Assembly (NCBI RefSeq): GCF_014218705.1
Contig: NZ_JABBJF010000002.1
Location: 310,001-374,000 of the forward strand
Length of the DNA stretch: 64,000 nucleotides
Reading direction: 5' to 3'
Source of the DNA: Kluyvera sichuanensis
GTDB lineage: Bacteria > Pseudomonadota > Gammaproteobacteria > Enterobacterales > Enterobacteriaceae
The position numbers and the translations under genes were made by a program. Positions within the stretch are counted from its first letter, which is position 1; every line of letters starts with the position of its first letter. This document shows, one piece after another, positions 63,790 to 64,000 of this stretch. The notes under the pieces are model-generated. The model ran no database searches and was not told the origin of the DNA. It was given only the letters and a program-made list of their open reading frames with translations.

Positions 63790-64000
63790 ATGAATCTAAC
63801 CCTGAAAGAAACCCTCGCTGCACGTGGGCTTGCCCTGAGCCCGTGGACGGGATTTTATTTTTTACAATCGATCCTGATTAACCTGGCGCTGGGCTATCCC
63901 TTTAGCCTGCTCTATGCCGTCGCCTTTACCGGCGTCCTGCATTTGCTGTGGTGCACAGTGCCGAAAACGCAGAAGGTCATTCTGGGGGTTTATTCTCTGG
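63790..64000 (+). CDS. ybiP: YbiP, sulfatase-family membrane protein (N-terminal part, cut by window edge)
   Basis: The first 70 codons match the amino terminus of E. coli YbiP (MNLTLKETLAAR...SPWTGFYFLQSILINLALGYPFSLLY). Two membrane helices are visible. Full-length YbiP (527 aa) is a phosphoethanolamine-transferase-like protein with a periplasmic alkaline-phosphatase-fold domain, which lies beyond the window. A small hairpin CCCCT/AGGGG lies 31-47 bases upstream. Confidence 0.88.
   Translation, partial: MNLTLKETLAARGLALSPWTGFYFLQSILINLALGYPFSLLYAVAFTGVLHLLWCTVPKTQKVILGVYSL

Overview
The window reads as the chromosome of a member of the Enterobacteriaceae. It carries the block that lies near 19 min in Escherichia coli in nearly the same order: potG-potF-ybjN-rimK-nfsA-ybjC, grxA, ybjM, ybjL, rcdA/ybjJ/ybjI, mdfA, ybjG, deoR, dacC, gstB, bssR, gsiDCBA-iaaA, moeAB, fsaA, ybiYW, ybiV, ybiU, ybiT, ldtB, ybiR-mntR, mntS, ybiP. 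The moderately high GC and the extra sugar islands suggest an Enterobacter/Lelliottia/Leclercia/Citrobacter-like organism, but the species cannot be fixed from this sequence. I saw no rRNA, tRNA, prophage, insertion sequence or CRISPR array.

From left to right: 1-14 kb is core housekeeping and stress functions (putrescine uptake, RimK, NfsA, glutaredoxin, MdfA efflux, undecaprenyl-PP phosphatase), with a small SDR/GFA insertion between ybjL and rcdA. nfsA carries an in-frame amber codon at codon 35. The 14.3-28.4 kb stretch is an accessory sugar cluster inserted between ybjG and deoR. It holds two fructose-type PTS operons, each starting with a multidomain HPr-EI-EIIA protein, plus a divergent HAD-transketolase-PHP operon, a GatZ/KbaZ-like protein and a transaldolase. 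The first multidomain protein has lost exactly the PEP-binding half of Enzyme I; the second keeps it. The two PTS operons share a long conserved promoter block with a CRP-like site. I regard this cluster as the best candidate for an undescribed system.

From 28.5 to 44.7 kb the core resumes (deoR, dacC, gstB, bssR, gsi, iaaA, moeAB), interrupted by a LacI/glycoside hydrolase/orphan binding-protein cassette and by a HigBA-like toxin-antitoxin pair that occupies the place where E. coli has yliE-yliF-rimO. From 44.8 to 52.5 kb lie fsaA, the glycyl radical enzyme pair ybiY-ybiW, ybiV, ybiU and a LacI-family regulator. Three near-identical inverted repeats in front of ybiY, ybiV and ybiU suggest a local regulon. 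An MFS transporter with a GH31 glycosidase (52.8-56.5 kb) and a GH1 phospho-glycosidase with a GntR regulator and tandem operators (59.4-61.5 kb) are further accessory sugar units. The window closes with manganese homeostasis (mntR, mntS with an MntR-type box) and the start of ybiP.

The overall theme is carbohydrate scavenging by small regulator-plus-hydrolase-plus-transporter units inserted into a conserved core. Start codons were chosen from ribosome binding sites and from agreement with E. coli protein lengths recalled from memory; no database search was possible.
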